NCBI RefSeq assembly: GCF_021117365.1
Contig: NZ_CP088262.1
Location: 2,437,001-2,501,000, forward strand
DNA from: Nocardioides sp. cx-173
GTDB taxonomy: Bacteria > Actinomycetota > Actinomycetes > Propionibacteriales > Nocardioidaceae
Direction of reading: 5' to 3'
DNA: 64,000 bases
The position numbers were made by a program, and so were the translations under genes. The first letter of the stretch is position 1. The number at the start of each line of letters is the position of its first letter. Shown in pieces: positions 10,515-18,548 of the stretch. The notes beneath the pieces were generated by a model that made no database searches, was not told where the DNA came from, and saw only the letters and a program-made list of their open reading frames with translations.

Positions 10515-11273
10515 ATGACCATCGCCTCGGAGCTGCGCGACGACCACGTCCGCGTCGTCACAATGAGCCATCCGCCCGTCAACGCGCTGCCCGTCCAGGG
10601 CTGGTTCGACCTCGCCGCCGCGCTCGACGAGGCCAGCCGCGACCGCGACACCCACGTCGTGGTGCTCCGCGCCGAGGGCCGCGGCTTCAACGCCGGGGTC
10701 GACATCAAGGAGATGCAGCGCAGCTCCGGCTTCGACCTGCTGCTCGGCGCCAACAAGGGCTGCTTCGCGGCGTTCAAGGCCGTCTACGAGTGCGCGGTGC
10801 CGGTCGTCGCGGCGGTCCACGGCTTCTGCCTCGGGGGCGGGGTCGGCCTGGTCGGCAACGCCGACTGCGTGGTCGCCAGCGACGACGCCTACTTCGGGGT
10901 TCCCGAGGTCGACCAGGGGGCGCTCGGGGCCGCCACCCACCTGGCTCGGCTGGTGCCACAGCACCTCATGCGGACCCTGTACTTCACCGCCCGCACGATC
11001 ACGGCCGCCGAACTCGTCCCGCACGGCAGCGTCCTCGAGGTGGTCCCCCGAGACCGCCTGGACGACGCCGCGCTCGCGGTCGCCGGCGAGATCGCCGCCA
11101 AGGACGCCCGGGTCATCCGCGCCGCCAAGGAGGCGCTCAACGGCATCGACCCGATCGACGTCAACAAGAGCTACCGCTTCGAGCAGGGCTTCACGATGGA
11201 GCTCAACCTCGCCGGCGTGGCCGACGAGCTTCGCGACGCCTTCGCCGGCACCGACAAGGCGGGCAGGACGTGA
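10515..11273 (+). CDS. echA20: Enoyl-CoA hydratase family ring-D hydrolase EchA20
   Basis: This 252-residue crotonase-fold protein has the oxyanion-hole segments AEGRGFNAGVDIKEM (about residues 54-68) and FCLGGGVGLVG (about 102-112). The mycobacterial counterpart Rv3550/EchA20 opens the last steroid ring as a CoA thioester during HIP catabolism. The assignment rests on synteny with ipdA-ipdB-ipdC as much as on the fold, which is common. The ATG follows AGGGAGGA at 7 bp. It is first gene of the rightward half of the KstR2-type divergon, and its TGA overlaps the ipdA GTG by 4 bp. Confidence 0.87.
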   Translation: MTIASELRDDHVRVVTMSHPPVNALPVQGWFDLAAALDEASRDRDTHVVVLRAEGRGFNAGVDIKEMQRSSGFDLLLGANKGCFAAFKAVYECAVPVVAAVHGFCLGGGVGLVGNADCVVASDDAYFGVPEVDQGALGAATHLARLVPQHLMRTLYFTARTITAAELVPHGSVLEVVPRDRLDDAALAVAGEIAAKDARVIRAAKEALNGIDPIDVNKSYRFEQGFTMELNLAGVADELRDAFAGTDKAGRT

Positions 11274-12151
11274 CAGCGGCGCCCCGCGACAAGCGCATGA
11301 GCATCGGCGAGGTCGTCGCCGAGCTCGAGGACGGGATGACGATCGGCATCGGCGGGTGGGGGTCGCGCCGCAAGCCGATGGCGCTGGTGCGAGCGATCCT
11401 GCGCTCCGAGCTGCGCGACCTCACCCTCGTCAGCTGGGGTGGCGCGGACGTCGGTCTCCTCGTGCGGGCCGGCAAGGTACGCCGACTGGTCTATGCGTTC
11501 GTGTCCCTCGACTCGGTCCCCCTCGAGCCGAACTTCCAGCGCGCCCGCCAGGACGGCACGATCCCCGAGGTCGTCGAGCTCGACGAGGGCATGTTCCAGA
11601 CCGGGCTGCGCGCGGCCGCGCAGCGGCTGCCCTTCCTGCCGATGCGAGCGGGTCTGGGCTCCGACGTGCTGGTCAACAACGCCTGGATCAAGACCGTCCA
11701 CAGCCCCTACGACGACGGCGAGGAGCTCGTCGCCGTAGCGGCGCTGCGCCTCGACGTGGCGCTGGTGCACCTCAACCGCGCCGACCGGCATGGAAACGCC
11801 ACCTACCTCGGCCCGGACCCCTACTTCGACGACCTGTTCTGCATGGCCGCCGACCGGGCCTACGTCAGCGTCGAGCAGGTCGTCGACACGGCCGGCCTCA
11901 CCGTCAACACGCCCGTCCAGAGGCTGCTGTTGAGCCGAATGATGGTCAGCGGCGTGGTCGAGGCTCCGAACGGCGCGCACTTCACCACGTGCGCGCCCGA
12001 CTATGAGCGCGACGAGCGCTTCCAGAAGGCGTACGCCGCAGCGGCCGGCGGGTCCGAGGAGGACTGGTCGGTGTTCGAGGAGCGCTTCCTCTCCGGCGAC
12101 GAGTCCGACTACCAGGCCGCGGTGCGGGCGTTCGGCGAGGAGCAGGCATGA
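11270..12151 (+). CDS. ipdA: Steroid ring-C hydrolase (COCHEA-CoA hydrolase), alpha subunit IpdA
   Basis: This 293-residue class I CoA-transferase-fold protein follows M. tuberculosis IpdA: GMTIGIGGWGSRRKPMALVR near residue 25, FVSLDSVPLEPNF, the LDEGMFQTGLRAAAQRLPFLP block, and the C-terminal HFTTCAPDYERDE. IpdA and IpdB form a heteromer that hydrolytically opens the last carbocycle as a CoA thioester instead of moving CoA. The GTG at 11270 gives a 4 bp overlap with echA20 and matches the family N-terminus; an internal ATG 9 codons later is possible. It overlaps ipdB by 4 bp. All four genes of this operon are translationally coupled. Confidence 0.92.
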   Translation: MTAAPRDKRMSIGEVVAELEDGMTIGIGGWGSRRKPMALVRAILRSELRDLTLVSWGGADVGLLVRAGKVRRLVYAFVSLDSVPLEPNFQRARQDGTIPEVVELDEGMFQTGLRAAAQRLPFLPMRAGLGSDVLVNNAWIKTVHSPYDDGEELVAVAALRLDVALVHLNRADRHGNATYLGPDPYFDDLFCMAADRAYVSVEQVVDTAGLTVNTPVQRLLLSRMMVSGVVEAPNGAHFTTCAPDYERDERFQKAYAAAAGGSEEDWSVFEERFLSGDESDYQAAVRAFGEEQA

Positions 12152-12918
12152 GCACGAGCGACCCGGGCGCGACCCGCGCGGACGTCTGCGCCGTCGCCAT
12201 CGCCGACGCCTTCAAGGACGACGGTGAGATCTTCGGCAGCCCGATGGGCCTGCTGCCGATGCTGGGCGCGCGCCTGGCCCGCCTCACCTCCAACCCCGAC
12301 CTGGTGATCTCCGACGGGGAGTCGCTGTTCCTGGCCGGCACTCCCCCGCTGTTCGCCACGGGCGACGTGGTCGAGGGCTGGATCCCGTTCCGCAAGGTCT
12401 TCGACGTCGTCGCCTACGGCAAGCGGCACGTGATGATGGGCGCGACCCAGGTCGACCGGCACGGGAACCAGAACATCTCGGCCATCGGCGACTTCTCCCA
12501 GCCCAAGCGCCAGCTCCTCGGGTCGCGCGGCGCCCCGGGCAACACCGTCAACAACCGCACCTCCTACTGGGTGCCGAAGCACTCGCCCCGCGTGTTCGTC
12601 GAGCGGGTCGACATCGTCTCGGGCGTCGGACCGGCGCTCGCCAAGAGGACCGGGCCCGCGGCCGCGCGCTTCAACGACATCCACCGCATCGTCAGCAACC
12701 TGGCGGTGTTCGACGTCCGGGGCGAGGGCGACACCGTGCGCCTGCTCAGCGTGCATCCGGGCGTGACGGTGGACGAGGTGCGACAGGCGACGGGGTTCCA
12801 CCTGGACGCCGTCGACGACGTGCCCGTCACCCGGTCGCCCACCACCGAGGAGCTCGTCCTCATCCGTGAGGTGCTCGACCCCACGTCGCTGCGGCACCGC
12901 GAGGTGCCTGTCGCATGA
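12148..12918 (+). CDS. ipdB: Steroid ring-C hydrolase (COCHEA-CoA hydrolase), beta subunit IpdB
   Basis: This 256-residue CoA-transferase beta-type subunit has conserved blocks LVISDGESLFLAGTPP, WIPFRKVFDVVAYGKRHVMM, QVDRHGNQNISAIGDF and the C-terminal ATGFHLDAVDDVPVTRSPT. It pairs with IpdA to open ring C of the cholesterol nucleus and feed the products into beta-oxidation. It starts with ATG in a 4 bp overlap with ipdA and overlaps ipdC by 4 bp. Gene order, length and motifs agree with Rv3552. Confidence 0.92.
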   Translation: MSTSDPGATRADVCAVAIADAFKDDGEIFGSPMGLLPMLGARLARLTSNPDLVISDGESLFLAGTPPLFATGDVVEGWIPFRKVFDVVAYGKRHVMMGATQVDRHGNQNISAIGDFSQPKRQLLGSRGAPGNTVNNRTSYWVPKHSPRVFVERVDIVSGVGPALAKRTGPAAARFNDIHRIVSNLAVFDVRGEGDTVRLLSVHPGVTVDEVRQATGFHLDAVDDVPVTRSPTTEELVLIREVLDPTSLRHREVPVA

Positions 12919-13982
12919 TCGCGCAGCTCATCCGGACGCCGTTCACCGAGCTCACCGGGGTCCGGCATCCCGTCGTCCAGACCGGCATGGGCTGGGTCTC
13001 CGGGCCCCGCCTGGTCAGCGGTACGGCGAACGCCGGCGGGCTCGGGATCCTGGCCTCGGCGACCATGACCCTCGAGGAGCTCGAACGCGCCATCGTCGAG
13101 GTCAAGGCCCGCACCGACCAGCCGTTCGGGGTCAACCTGCGCGCCGACGCCGGCGACGCCGCCGACCGCTGCGACCTGCTGATCCGCCTCGGCGTGAAGG
13201 TCGCCTCGTTCGCACTCGCGCCCACACGCGACCTGATCGCCAGGCTCAAGGACCACGGCGTCGTCGTCCTGCCGTCGGTGGGCGCCGCGCGCCACGCCGA
13301 GAAGGTCGCGGCCTGGGGCGCGGACGCGGTGATGGTGCAGGGCGGCGAGGGCGGCGGCCACACCGGCCCGGTGCCCACGACCCTGCTGCTGCCGACCGTG
13401 CTGGACGCGGTCGACATCCCGGTCGTCGCGGCGGGCGGCTTCTTCGACGGGCGGGGCCTGGCCGCGGCGCTGTCCTACGGCGCGGCCGGCGTCGGCATGG
13501 GGACGCGGTTCCTGCTGACCCAGGACAGCGCGGTCCCGCAGGCCGTCAAGGACCTCTACCTGCAGCAGGATCTCACCGGCACGGTCGTCACCGCGAAGGT
13601 CGACGGCATGCCGCACCGGATGCTGCGCACCGCCTTCGTCGAGGAGCTCGAGGAGAGCGGCAGCCTCCGGCGTCTCGGCCCGACCCTGCGGCGGACTCTG
13701 GAGTTCAAGCGCACCAGCGCGATGTCGTGGCGCGAGCTCGCCCAGGACGGTCGCGCGATGCGCAGGAGCCAGGGCCGCACGCTCGCCCAGATGACGCTGG
13801 CGGCCAACACCCCCGTGATGCTGCGCGCCGGTCTGGTCGAGGGCGACACCGGCGCGGGGGTCCTCGCGTCCGGCCAGGTCGTGGGGGTCATCGACGACCT
13901 GCCGACCTGCGAGGAGCTGGTCGACCGGATCGTCACCCGCGCGGACGCCGAGCTGCGGCGCTCGAGGGACTACCTCCTCTAG
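12915..13982 (+). CDS. ipdC: Nitronate monooxygenase-fold flavoprotein IpdC
   Basis: This 355-residue FMN-dependent TIM-barrel protein of the 2-nitropropane dioxygenase fold has RHPVVQTGMGWVS at the N-terminus and the phosphate-binding signature QGGEGGGHTGPV (about 139-150), followed by VVAAGGFFDGRGLAAAL. In steroid degraders IpdC is an oxidoreductase of the HIP pathway that desaturates the C-ring CoA intermediate before EchA20 and IpdAB act. Real nitronate monooxygenase activity cannot be excluded from sequence, but the operon position (Rv3553 synteny) supports IpdC. Its stop overlaps the convergent sulfotransferase-like gene by 4 bp. Confidence 0.9.
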   Translation: MIAQLIRTPFTELTGVRHPVVQTGMGWVSGPRLVSGTANAGGLGILASATMTLEELERAIVEVKARTDQPFGVNLRADAGDAADRCDLLIRLGVKVASFALAPTRDLIARLKDHGVVVLPSVGAARHAEKVAAWGADAVMVQGGEGGGHTGPVPTTLLLPTVLDAVDIPVVAAGGFFDGRGLAAALSYGAAGVGMGTRFLLTQDSAVPQAVKDLYLQQDLTGTVVTAKVDGMPHRMLRTAFVEELEESGSLRRLGPTLRRTLEFKRTSAMSWRELAQDGRAMRRSQGRTLAQMTLAANTPVMLRAGLVEGDTGAGVLASGQVVGVIDDLPTCEELVDRIVTRADAELRRSRDYLL

Positions 13983-14638
13983 GAGCGGCCCGGGACGTAG
14001 CCCCGGGGCGGCGCCCAGACGCCGGTGTCGCGCAGCCGCGCGTGGATCTCGTACTCGGGGCGGAAGTACTCCGTCAGGGCGGCCCGGGTCGTGGCGCTCA
14101 GCTCGGGCTCGCGGCGCTCGCTGGACACGTTGGCCGTGCGGATCCGCACGGCGTCGCCCATCCGCTCCTCCAGCCACGACTGCCAGGCATCGGGACGGTC
14201 GAGCGCGAAGACCCGGTCCACGCCGAGGTCCAGGTCGTCGCTCATCGCCAGGAACCGCGCCGGGCGGCCGACGTTGCGAGTCACCGTCCTGTCGCCCGCG
14301 ACGTACGCCGCCGCGAACCGCTCGAAGCTGACGTCGCCGGTGTAGCGGTGGGGCCGCTCCTCGAGGATCGCCGGGCGGGAGCGGTAGCGCCACCACGACT
14401 CCAGCCACTCGATCGGCTCGCGGAACAGCGAGACCAGCTCGTAGTCCTTCCGCGGATAGCCCGCGTGCCGCAGGATCGGCATCATCCGCGCGTGGAACTG
14501 CCGGCAGTTCATGTGCTTGAGCTTGGGGTTTCCGCGAAGGACGACCTCGGCCTTGCCGCTCAGCGACCTCACGATCGAGGTGGACGCGCACTTCGGCATC
14601 GACAGCATCACGAAACCGTGGCTGGGCAGCGCGATCAT
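13979..14638 (-). CDS. Sulfotransferase-family protein
   Basis: This 219-residue protein has MLSMPKCASTSIVRSL at the N-terminus, the 5'-phosphosulfate-binding loop pattern of sulfotransferase family 2 proteins. LFREPIEWLESWWRYR at about residue 70 is the expected 3'-phosphate-binding segment (basic residue plus later Ser/Trp). These enzymes move sulfate from PAPS to carbohydrates or lipids in the cytoplasm. The acceptor is unknown. No PAPS-synthesis gene is near. It runs convergently with ipdC and its 3' end overlaps it, so it is not part of the catabolic operon. Confidence 0.7.
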   Translation of the reverse strand: MIALPSHGFVMLSMPKCASTSIVRSLSGKAEVVLRGNPKLKHMNCRQFHARMMPILRHAGYPRKDYELVSLFREPIEWLESWWRYRSRPAILEERPHRYTGDVSFERFAAAYVAGDRTVTRNVGRPARFLAMSDDLDLGVDRVFALDRPDAWQSWLEERMGDAVRIRTANVSSERREPELSATTRAALTEYFRPEYEIHARLRDTGVWAPPRGYVPGRS

Positions 14639-14728
14639 GCGCCCAACCTACTGGCTGCGTGTTCTCCGAGGACGGCGCCCGTCAGTCGGTACTGTCGCTC
14701 GGTCGGAACCCGTCTCGGAGGAGCCCCC

Positions 14729-15589
14729 ATGCACGCACGCGCCACCCTGCCGGCCCTCGGGCTGGCGCTCGCGCTGGCCGCAGCCGTGCCCGGTGCGGCG
14801 ACGGCCGACTCCCCACGCCGTACGGCGGCCGGGGCCGCGCCGTCCTGCGGCACCGGGGTCGTGGGCCAGGACTCCTCCGGGCGCATCCTCGAGCACTTCG
14901 TCCGCAACGGGCGCCAGGTCCGCACCCGCCGGGGCCCCCGGCTGCCCCAGCGGATCACCGGCCTGGGCTACGTCGACGTCCGCGGCAAGGTCACCCGGCT
15001 GGCCGCCACGACCGTCGGCGGCGTACCCCGCATGCTCACCCTGAGGGCGACCGGCCGCCACCGGATGACGGCCTCGACCACCCCCTTCGCGCAGCGCGGC
15101 TTCGCCCCCGTCCTGTTCACCGACGCCTACGGCTACTTCGCCTACTCGGTCGACCGGGCCGGGGTGCTCCACCGGTGGGTGCTCGAGCGCGGGCGAGGCG
15201 GCGAGGTCCGCTACTCCGGGCGCACCCGCCTCGGCGCCGGCTTCGCGGGGCTCACCGCGCTCGGCACCGCCGGCCGCCGCGCGAAGCCGGCGGCCGACCT
15301 GCTCTACGCCGTGACCGCGGGCGGGGCCCTGCGGCTCCTCACCGTCCCCCTCGCGCGGCCCCGCGCCCATACGGCGCAGACCCTCCTGCGCCGCGGGTAC
15401 GCCGGCGTCACGGAGCTGTCGGCCGGCTACTGCGTCGCCGAGGGCCAGGACGTCGTCATCGCGCTCGATCCGAGCGCCGGCAAGGCGACCTGGACCCTGA
15501 TCAGCGGACTGACGACGCGGTCCCCGAGCGCCCACCAGCGCGGCGCCGTCAGGGGCCGGGCCGACTGGGCCCTCCACGCCGTCATGTGA
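14729..15589 (+). CDS. Secreted hypothetical protein
   Basis: The N-terminus MHARATLPALGLALALAAAV ending PGAATADS is a clear Sec signal peptide, with cleavage near residue 26, so the 286-residue product should be exported. The mature part repeats short segments such as GLGYVDVRGKVTRL, LFTDAYGYFAYSVDRAGVLHRW and LLYAVTAGGALRLL at about 45-residue spacing, which suggests a small beta-propeller or tachylectin-like lectin fold. Two cysteines (in SCGTG and GYCVAE) could form a disulfide. The ATG at 14729 follows GGAGG. No family can be named with confidence, and the neighbours are unrelated. Confidence 0.72.
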   Translation: MHARATLPALGLALALAAAVPGAATADSPRRTAAGAAPSCGTGVVGQDSSGRILEHFVRNGRQVRTRRGPRLPQRITGLGYVDVRGKVTRLAATTVGGVPRMLTLRATGRHRMTASTTPFAQRGFAPVLFTDAYGYFAYSVDRAGVLHRWVLERGRGGEVRYSGRTRLGAGFAGLTALGTAGRRAKPAADLLYAVTAGGALRLLTVPLARPRAHTAQTLLRRGYAGVTELSAGYCVAEGQDVVIALDPSAGKATWTLISGLTTRSPSAHQRGAVRGRADWALHAVM

Positions 15590-15636
15590 GCGGCCCCGGG
15601 CGTGGGCCACGCTGCCGGGAGCGCTATTTTGGGGTC

Positions 15637-15987
15637 ATGTCCGAGGAGCCGCCCGTCCGCCGTGCCCGGCACCTGATGGACCCCTCGAAGCCACGTCCGC
15701 CGGTGCGCCAGGAGGACATCCAGCGGCTCGAGCGCGTGCAGAAGTGGGTCCTCTCGATCCTGATCGTCACCACGATCCTGCACCTCTCGGTCGGGGTCGG
15801 GCTCGCCGCGCAGTACGTCGAGGAGGACGCGGTCGTCGCGGGCATCGGCCTGAGCGTGCTGGCGAGCGCGTTCGGGGTCATCGCCGTGGCGTCCGGCCTC
15901 GCGGTCCACAAGCGCAACATCGCCTCGCCATGGCTGCTGCTCGGGGTGGTCCCCGGCCTCGTCTCGCTCTACCTCGTCCTGCGCTGA
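15637..15987 (+). CDS. Small three-helix membrane protein, function unknown
   Basis: This 116-residue protein has an N-terminal charged, proline-rich cytoplasmic stretch (RARHLMDPSKPRPPVRQED) followed by three predicted membrane helices: WVLSILIVTTILHLSVGVGLA region, VVAGIGLSVLASAFGVIAVASGLA region and PWLLLGVVPGLVSLYLVL region. The ATG at 15637 is near the end of a short T-rich spacer. The neighbours (secreted protein upstream, hsaB convergent downstream) give no functional clue. Confidence 0.7.
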   Translation: MSEEPPVRRARHLMDPSKPRPPVRQEDIQRLERVQKWVLSILIVTTILHLSVGVGLAAQYVEEDAVVAGIGLSVLASAFGVIAVASGLAVHKRNIASPWLLLGVVPGLVSLYLVLR

Positions 15988-16028
15988 CCCCGTAGCACCC
16001 GGGACGCCGCCACCCGCACCTCGGCCGC

Positions 16029-16670
16029 TCAGTCGGTCGTGGTGTAGGCGCCGCGATAGAACAGCAGGGGCCGCTCCGGTCCCCCCAGCGCCAGGTCGAG
16101 CACTCGGCCGATGACGACGTAGTGGTCGCCGGCCTCGTGAACGGCGTGGATCGCGCAGTCGACGTACCCCAGGGCGCCGTGCAGCAGCGGCGAGCCGGTC
16201 TGCTCGGTGGGCTCCCAGTCGACGCTGGCGAACTTGTCGGTGCCGCGGCTGGCCATCGTGTTGGAGAGCTCCGCCTGGTCGTGGGCCAGGAAGTTGACGC
16301 AGAACCGGCCGGCTCGCTGCATCAGCGGCCACGCCCGAGAGGTCTTGGCCGGGATGAAGAGCACCAGCGGCGGGTCCAGCGAGACGCTCGAGAACGACTG
16401 GCAGGTCATGCCGACGGGCTCGCCGTTGCTGACCGCGGTCACGACGGTCACGCCCGAGGCGAAGCTGCCGAGCACGTCGCGGAAGGTGCGGGCGCGCGCG
16501 ACGGCGTCCGGGTCGTCGGCGTGGACCTCCGACACCTCGCCCGGTCGCCACTCGACGTCGAGGTCGACGTCGCCCAGCCAGGAGCTGATCAGCTCCGCGC
16601 TCGGCCAGGTCTCCCGCGCGTCCGCGCTCATCCCCTCGGGGATCTCGGCACCGGAGCTCATGGACCCCAT
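16029..16670 (-). CDS. hsaB: Flavin reductase component of 3-HSA monooxygenase, HsaB
   Basis: This 213-residue member of the flavin reductase-like (split barrel) family resembles HsaB: RTFRDVLGSFASGVTVVTA, GMTCQSFSSVSLDPPLVLF, GRFCVNFLAHDQAELSN, GDHYVVIGRVLDL and a final PLLFYRGAYTT. It supplies reduced flavin from NADH to the oxygenase HsaA. It is longer than mycobacterial HsaB (about 187 residues), with an N-terminal stretch of about 60 residues before the reductase domain; starts at 16670, 16661 or 16631 are all possible. It is last in the leftward unit hsaA-hsaD-hsaC-hsaB, 34 bp after hsaC. Confidence 0.9.
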   Translation of the reverse strand: MGSMSSGAEIPEGMSADARETWPSAELISSWLGDVDLDVEWRPGEVSEVHADDPDAVARARTFRDVLGSFASGVTVVTAVSNGEPVGMTCQSFSSVSLDPPLVLFIPAKTSRAWPLMQRAGRFCVNFLAHDQAELSNTMASRGTDKFASVDWEPTEQTGSPLLHGALGYVDCAIHAVHEAGDHYVVIGRVLDLALGGPERPLLFYRGAYTTTD

Positions 16671-16704
16671 GGTTCCACCGGGGCGGGCGCCGTCGGCGCC
16701 GGTC

Positions 16705-17604
16705 TCACTGACCGCCGCCGAAGTCGTGGCCCCAGTAGGACACCGCGGTGGACTCGCGCGCGACCCAGCGCGCGTCGTCCACCTGGAGGCCGTCGGTGCC
16801 GAACTCGACGTCGAAGCCGCCGGGCGAGCGGACGTAGAAGGAGACCATCTCGTCGTTCATGTGCCGCCCGAGCGTCGCCGACAGCGGCGCCTGGTGCTTG
16901 CGGACCCGCTCCAGCGCGCGACCGACGTGGTCGAGCTGGTCGACCTCCAGCATGATGTGGACGCACTTGGCGGGGTTGGGCATCGGGAGGAACGCCAGCG
17001 AGTGGTGACGCGGGTTGACCCCGAGGAAGCGCAGCCAGACCTTGGATCCCGGCTCCTTGCCGACGAACTCCCCCGGCATGCTCATCGAGTCGCGCAGCCG
17101 GAAGCCCAGCACCTCGGTGTAGAAGCGCAGCGCCTCGACGTCGTCGAGGACGGGCAGCACGATGTGGCCCATCCCCTGGTCGCCGGTCACGAACGTCGCG
17201 GCGTACGGCGTGACGACCGGGCGCGACTCGTAGCTGATGCCGTGGAAGAGCTCGAAGACGTTGTCCCAGGGGTCGCAGAACCGGACCAGCTCCTGGACGC
17301 GCCGCTCGTCGAGCTCCTCGCGGGTGCCCTCCTCGAACGGGACGCCGGCCTTCTGCAGGTGCTCGCGCGCCTCCTGCAGCGCCCGGTGGTCGGCGACCTC
17401 CCAGCCGGTCGCCGACAGCTCGTCGACGTCGGCGGGGAACACCACCAGCCGGGCCGACACCTGGTCGATGCGCCAGTACTGGTGGGCGAGGTCGGGCCCG
17501 CGACCCGGAGCCAGGCCGAGGACCTTGCCGGCGAACGACGCCCACTGCGCGAGGTCGGTGCTCGCCACCCGGACGTAGCCCATCGACCTGATGTCGATGG
17601 TCAT
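16705..17604 (-). CDS. hsaC: 3,4-DHSA extradiol dioxygenase, iron-dependent, HsaC
   Basis: This 299-residue two-domain vicinal-oxygen-chelate dioxygenase has metal ligands His147 (QGMGHIVLP), His216 (KCVHIMLEV) and Glu267 (GFDVEFG). It cleaves the catechol ring A of 3,4-dihydroxy-9,10-seconandrost-1,3,5(10)-triene-9,17-dione meta to the hydroxyls, using Fe(II). The start ATG at 17604 overlaps the hsaD stop by 4 bp. Spacing of ligands and length fit HsaC/BphC of steroid degraders. The operon order hsaA-D-C-B is the mycobacterial one. Confidence 0.93.
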   Translation of the reverse strand: MTIDIRSMGYVRVASTDLAQWASFAGKVLGLAPGRGPDLAHQYWRIDQVSARLVVFPADVDELSATGWEVADHRALQEAREHLQKAGVPFEEGTREELDERRVQELVRFCDPWDNVFELFHGISYESRPVVTPYAATFVTGDQGMGHIVLPVLDDVEALRFYTEVLGFRLRDSMSMPGEFVGKEPGSKVWLRFLGVNPRHHSLAFLPMPNPAKCVHIMLEVDQLDHVGRALERVRKHQAPLSATLGRHMNDEMVSFYVRSPGGFDVEFGTDGLQVDDARWVARESTAVSYWGHDFGGGQ

Positions 17605-18545
17605 GCGCGCCTCCTCTCCCCCTCTGATGCGCGCCCTCGGTCGCTCGCTCGTCCCTCGCTCGACTCGGTCGGGCGCGAGTGGCGGGCGTAGAACGCGGTG
17701 GCGACCTCGCGGAACTCCTCGGCGGCCTCGATCTGGGCCCAGTGCCCGCAGTGGGGGAAGACATGCAGCGACGCCCTGGGGATCAGCTTGAGGGCGACCA
17801 TGGCGCCGTCCAGCGGGTTGACCCGGTCCTCGCGTCCCCAGGTGAGCAGGGTGGGCGCGCGCAGGCGGTGGGCCTCGCGCCAGAGCATGCCGTCCTCGGC
17901 GGTCTCAGGGCTCCAGAACGACATGCCCATGGAGCGCATCGCCTCCTGGGCGCCCGGCGCGGTCGCGTCGGCGAAGCGCTCCTCGACCAACTCGTCGGTG
18001 ACCAGCGACTGGTCGACGACCATGGTGGAGATGAACGCGCGCAGCGCCTCGCGGGTGGGGCTCGCGCCGAACTCCATGAGCCGCTGGACGCCTTCGGTGG
18101 GGTCGGCGTGGAAGAGGTTGAGAGAGAGGCCGCCCGGGCCCATCAGCACCAGACGCCCGACCCGGTCGGGGTAGGCGAGCGCGAGCCGCATCGCCGTACC
18201 GCCGCCGAGGCTGTTGCCCAGCAGGTGCACGCGCTCGATGCCCAGCTCGTCGAGCAGCGCGACCACGTGGTCGGCGGCGTGACGGTAGTAGTTGCCGACC
18301 ACGGGCGGCTTGTCGGAGCCGCCGAAGCCAGGCTGGTCGACCAGCAGCGTGCGGAACGTCGCCGCGAAGCCCGGCAGCGCGCGGCCGAAGTTGGACCAGG
18401 CGCTCGCGCCCGGCCCCCCGCCGTGCAGCATGACCAGCGGCAGGCCGCCGCCGACCGCTGTGGGATCGCCGGCCTCGTAGTAATTGAGGGTGATCTCGCG
18501 GGCCTTCGCCGAGCGGCGGGTGGCCTCCTGGGAGAGGTCGCTCAT
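17601..18545 (-). CDS. hsaD: 4,9-DSHA meta-cleavage product hydrolase, HsaD
   Basis: This 314-residue alpha/beta hydrolase has HGGGPGASAW (41-50) as oxyanion loop, nucleophile Ser112 in GNSLGGGTA, an acid in WGREDRVNPLDG and histidine in FPHCGHWAQIE. It splits the C-C bond of the ring-cleaved steroid to give 2-hydroxyhexa-2,4-dienoate and the HIP precursor. The last 23 or so residues (from RPTESSEGRASDRGR) extend past the normal C-terminus. They are Ser/Arg/Glu-rich and coded by a CTCG-rich segment at about 17604-17670 that resembles intergenic repeat DNA. HsaA ends 3 bp before its ATG; it overlaps hsaC by 4 bp. Confidence 0.93.
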   Translation of the reverse strand: MSDLSQEATRRSAKAREITLNYYEAGDPTAVGGGLPLVMLHGGGPGASAWSNFGRALPGFAATFRTLLVDQPGFGGSDKPPVVGNYYRHAADHVVALLDELGIERVHLLGNSLGGGTAMRLALAYPDRVGRLVLMGPGGLSLNLFHADPTEGVQRLMEFGASPTREALRAFISTMVVDQSLVTDELVEERFADATAPGAQEAMRSMGMSFWSPETAEDGMLWREAHRLRAPTLLTWGREDRVNPLDGAMVALKLIPRASLHVFPHCGHWAQIEAAEEFREVATAFYARHSRPTESSEGRASDRGRASEGERRRA

Positions 18546-18548
18546 GGG

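Noticed and set aside
12915..13982. Annotation as nitronate monooxygenase
   Set aside because: The fold is shared, but position at the end of echA20-ipdA-ipdB with coupled starts makes IpdC the better call.
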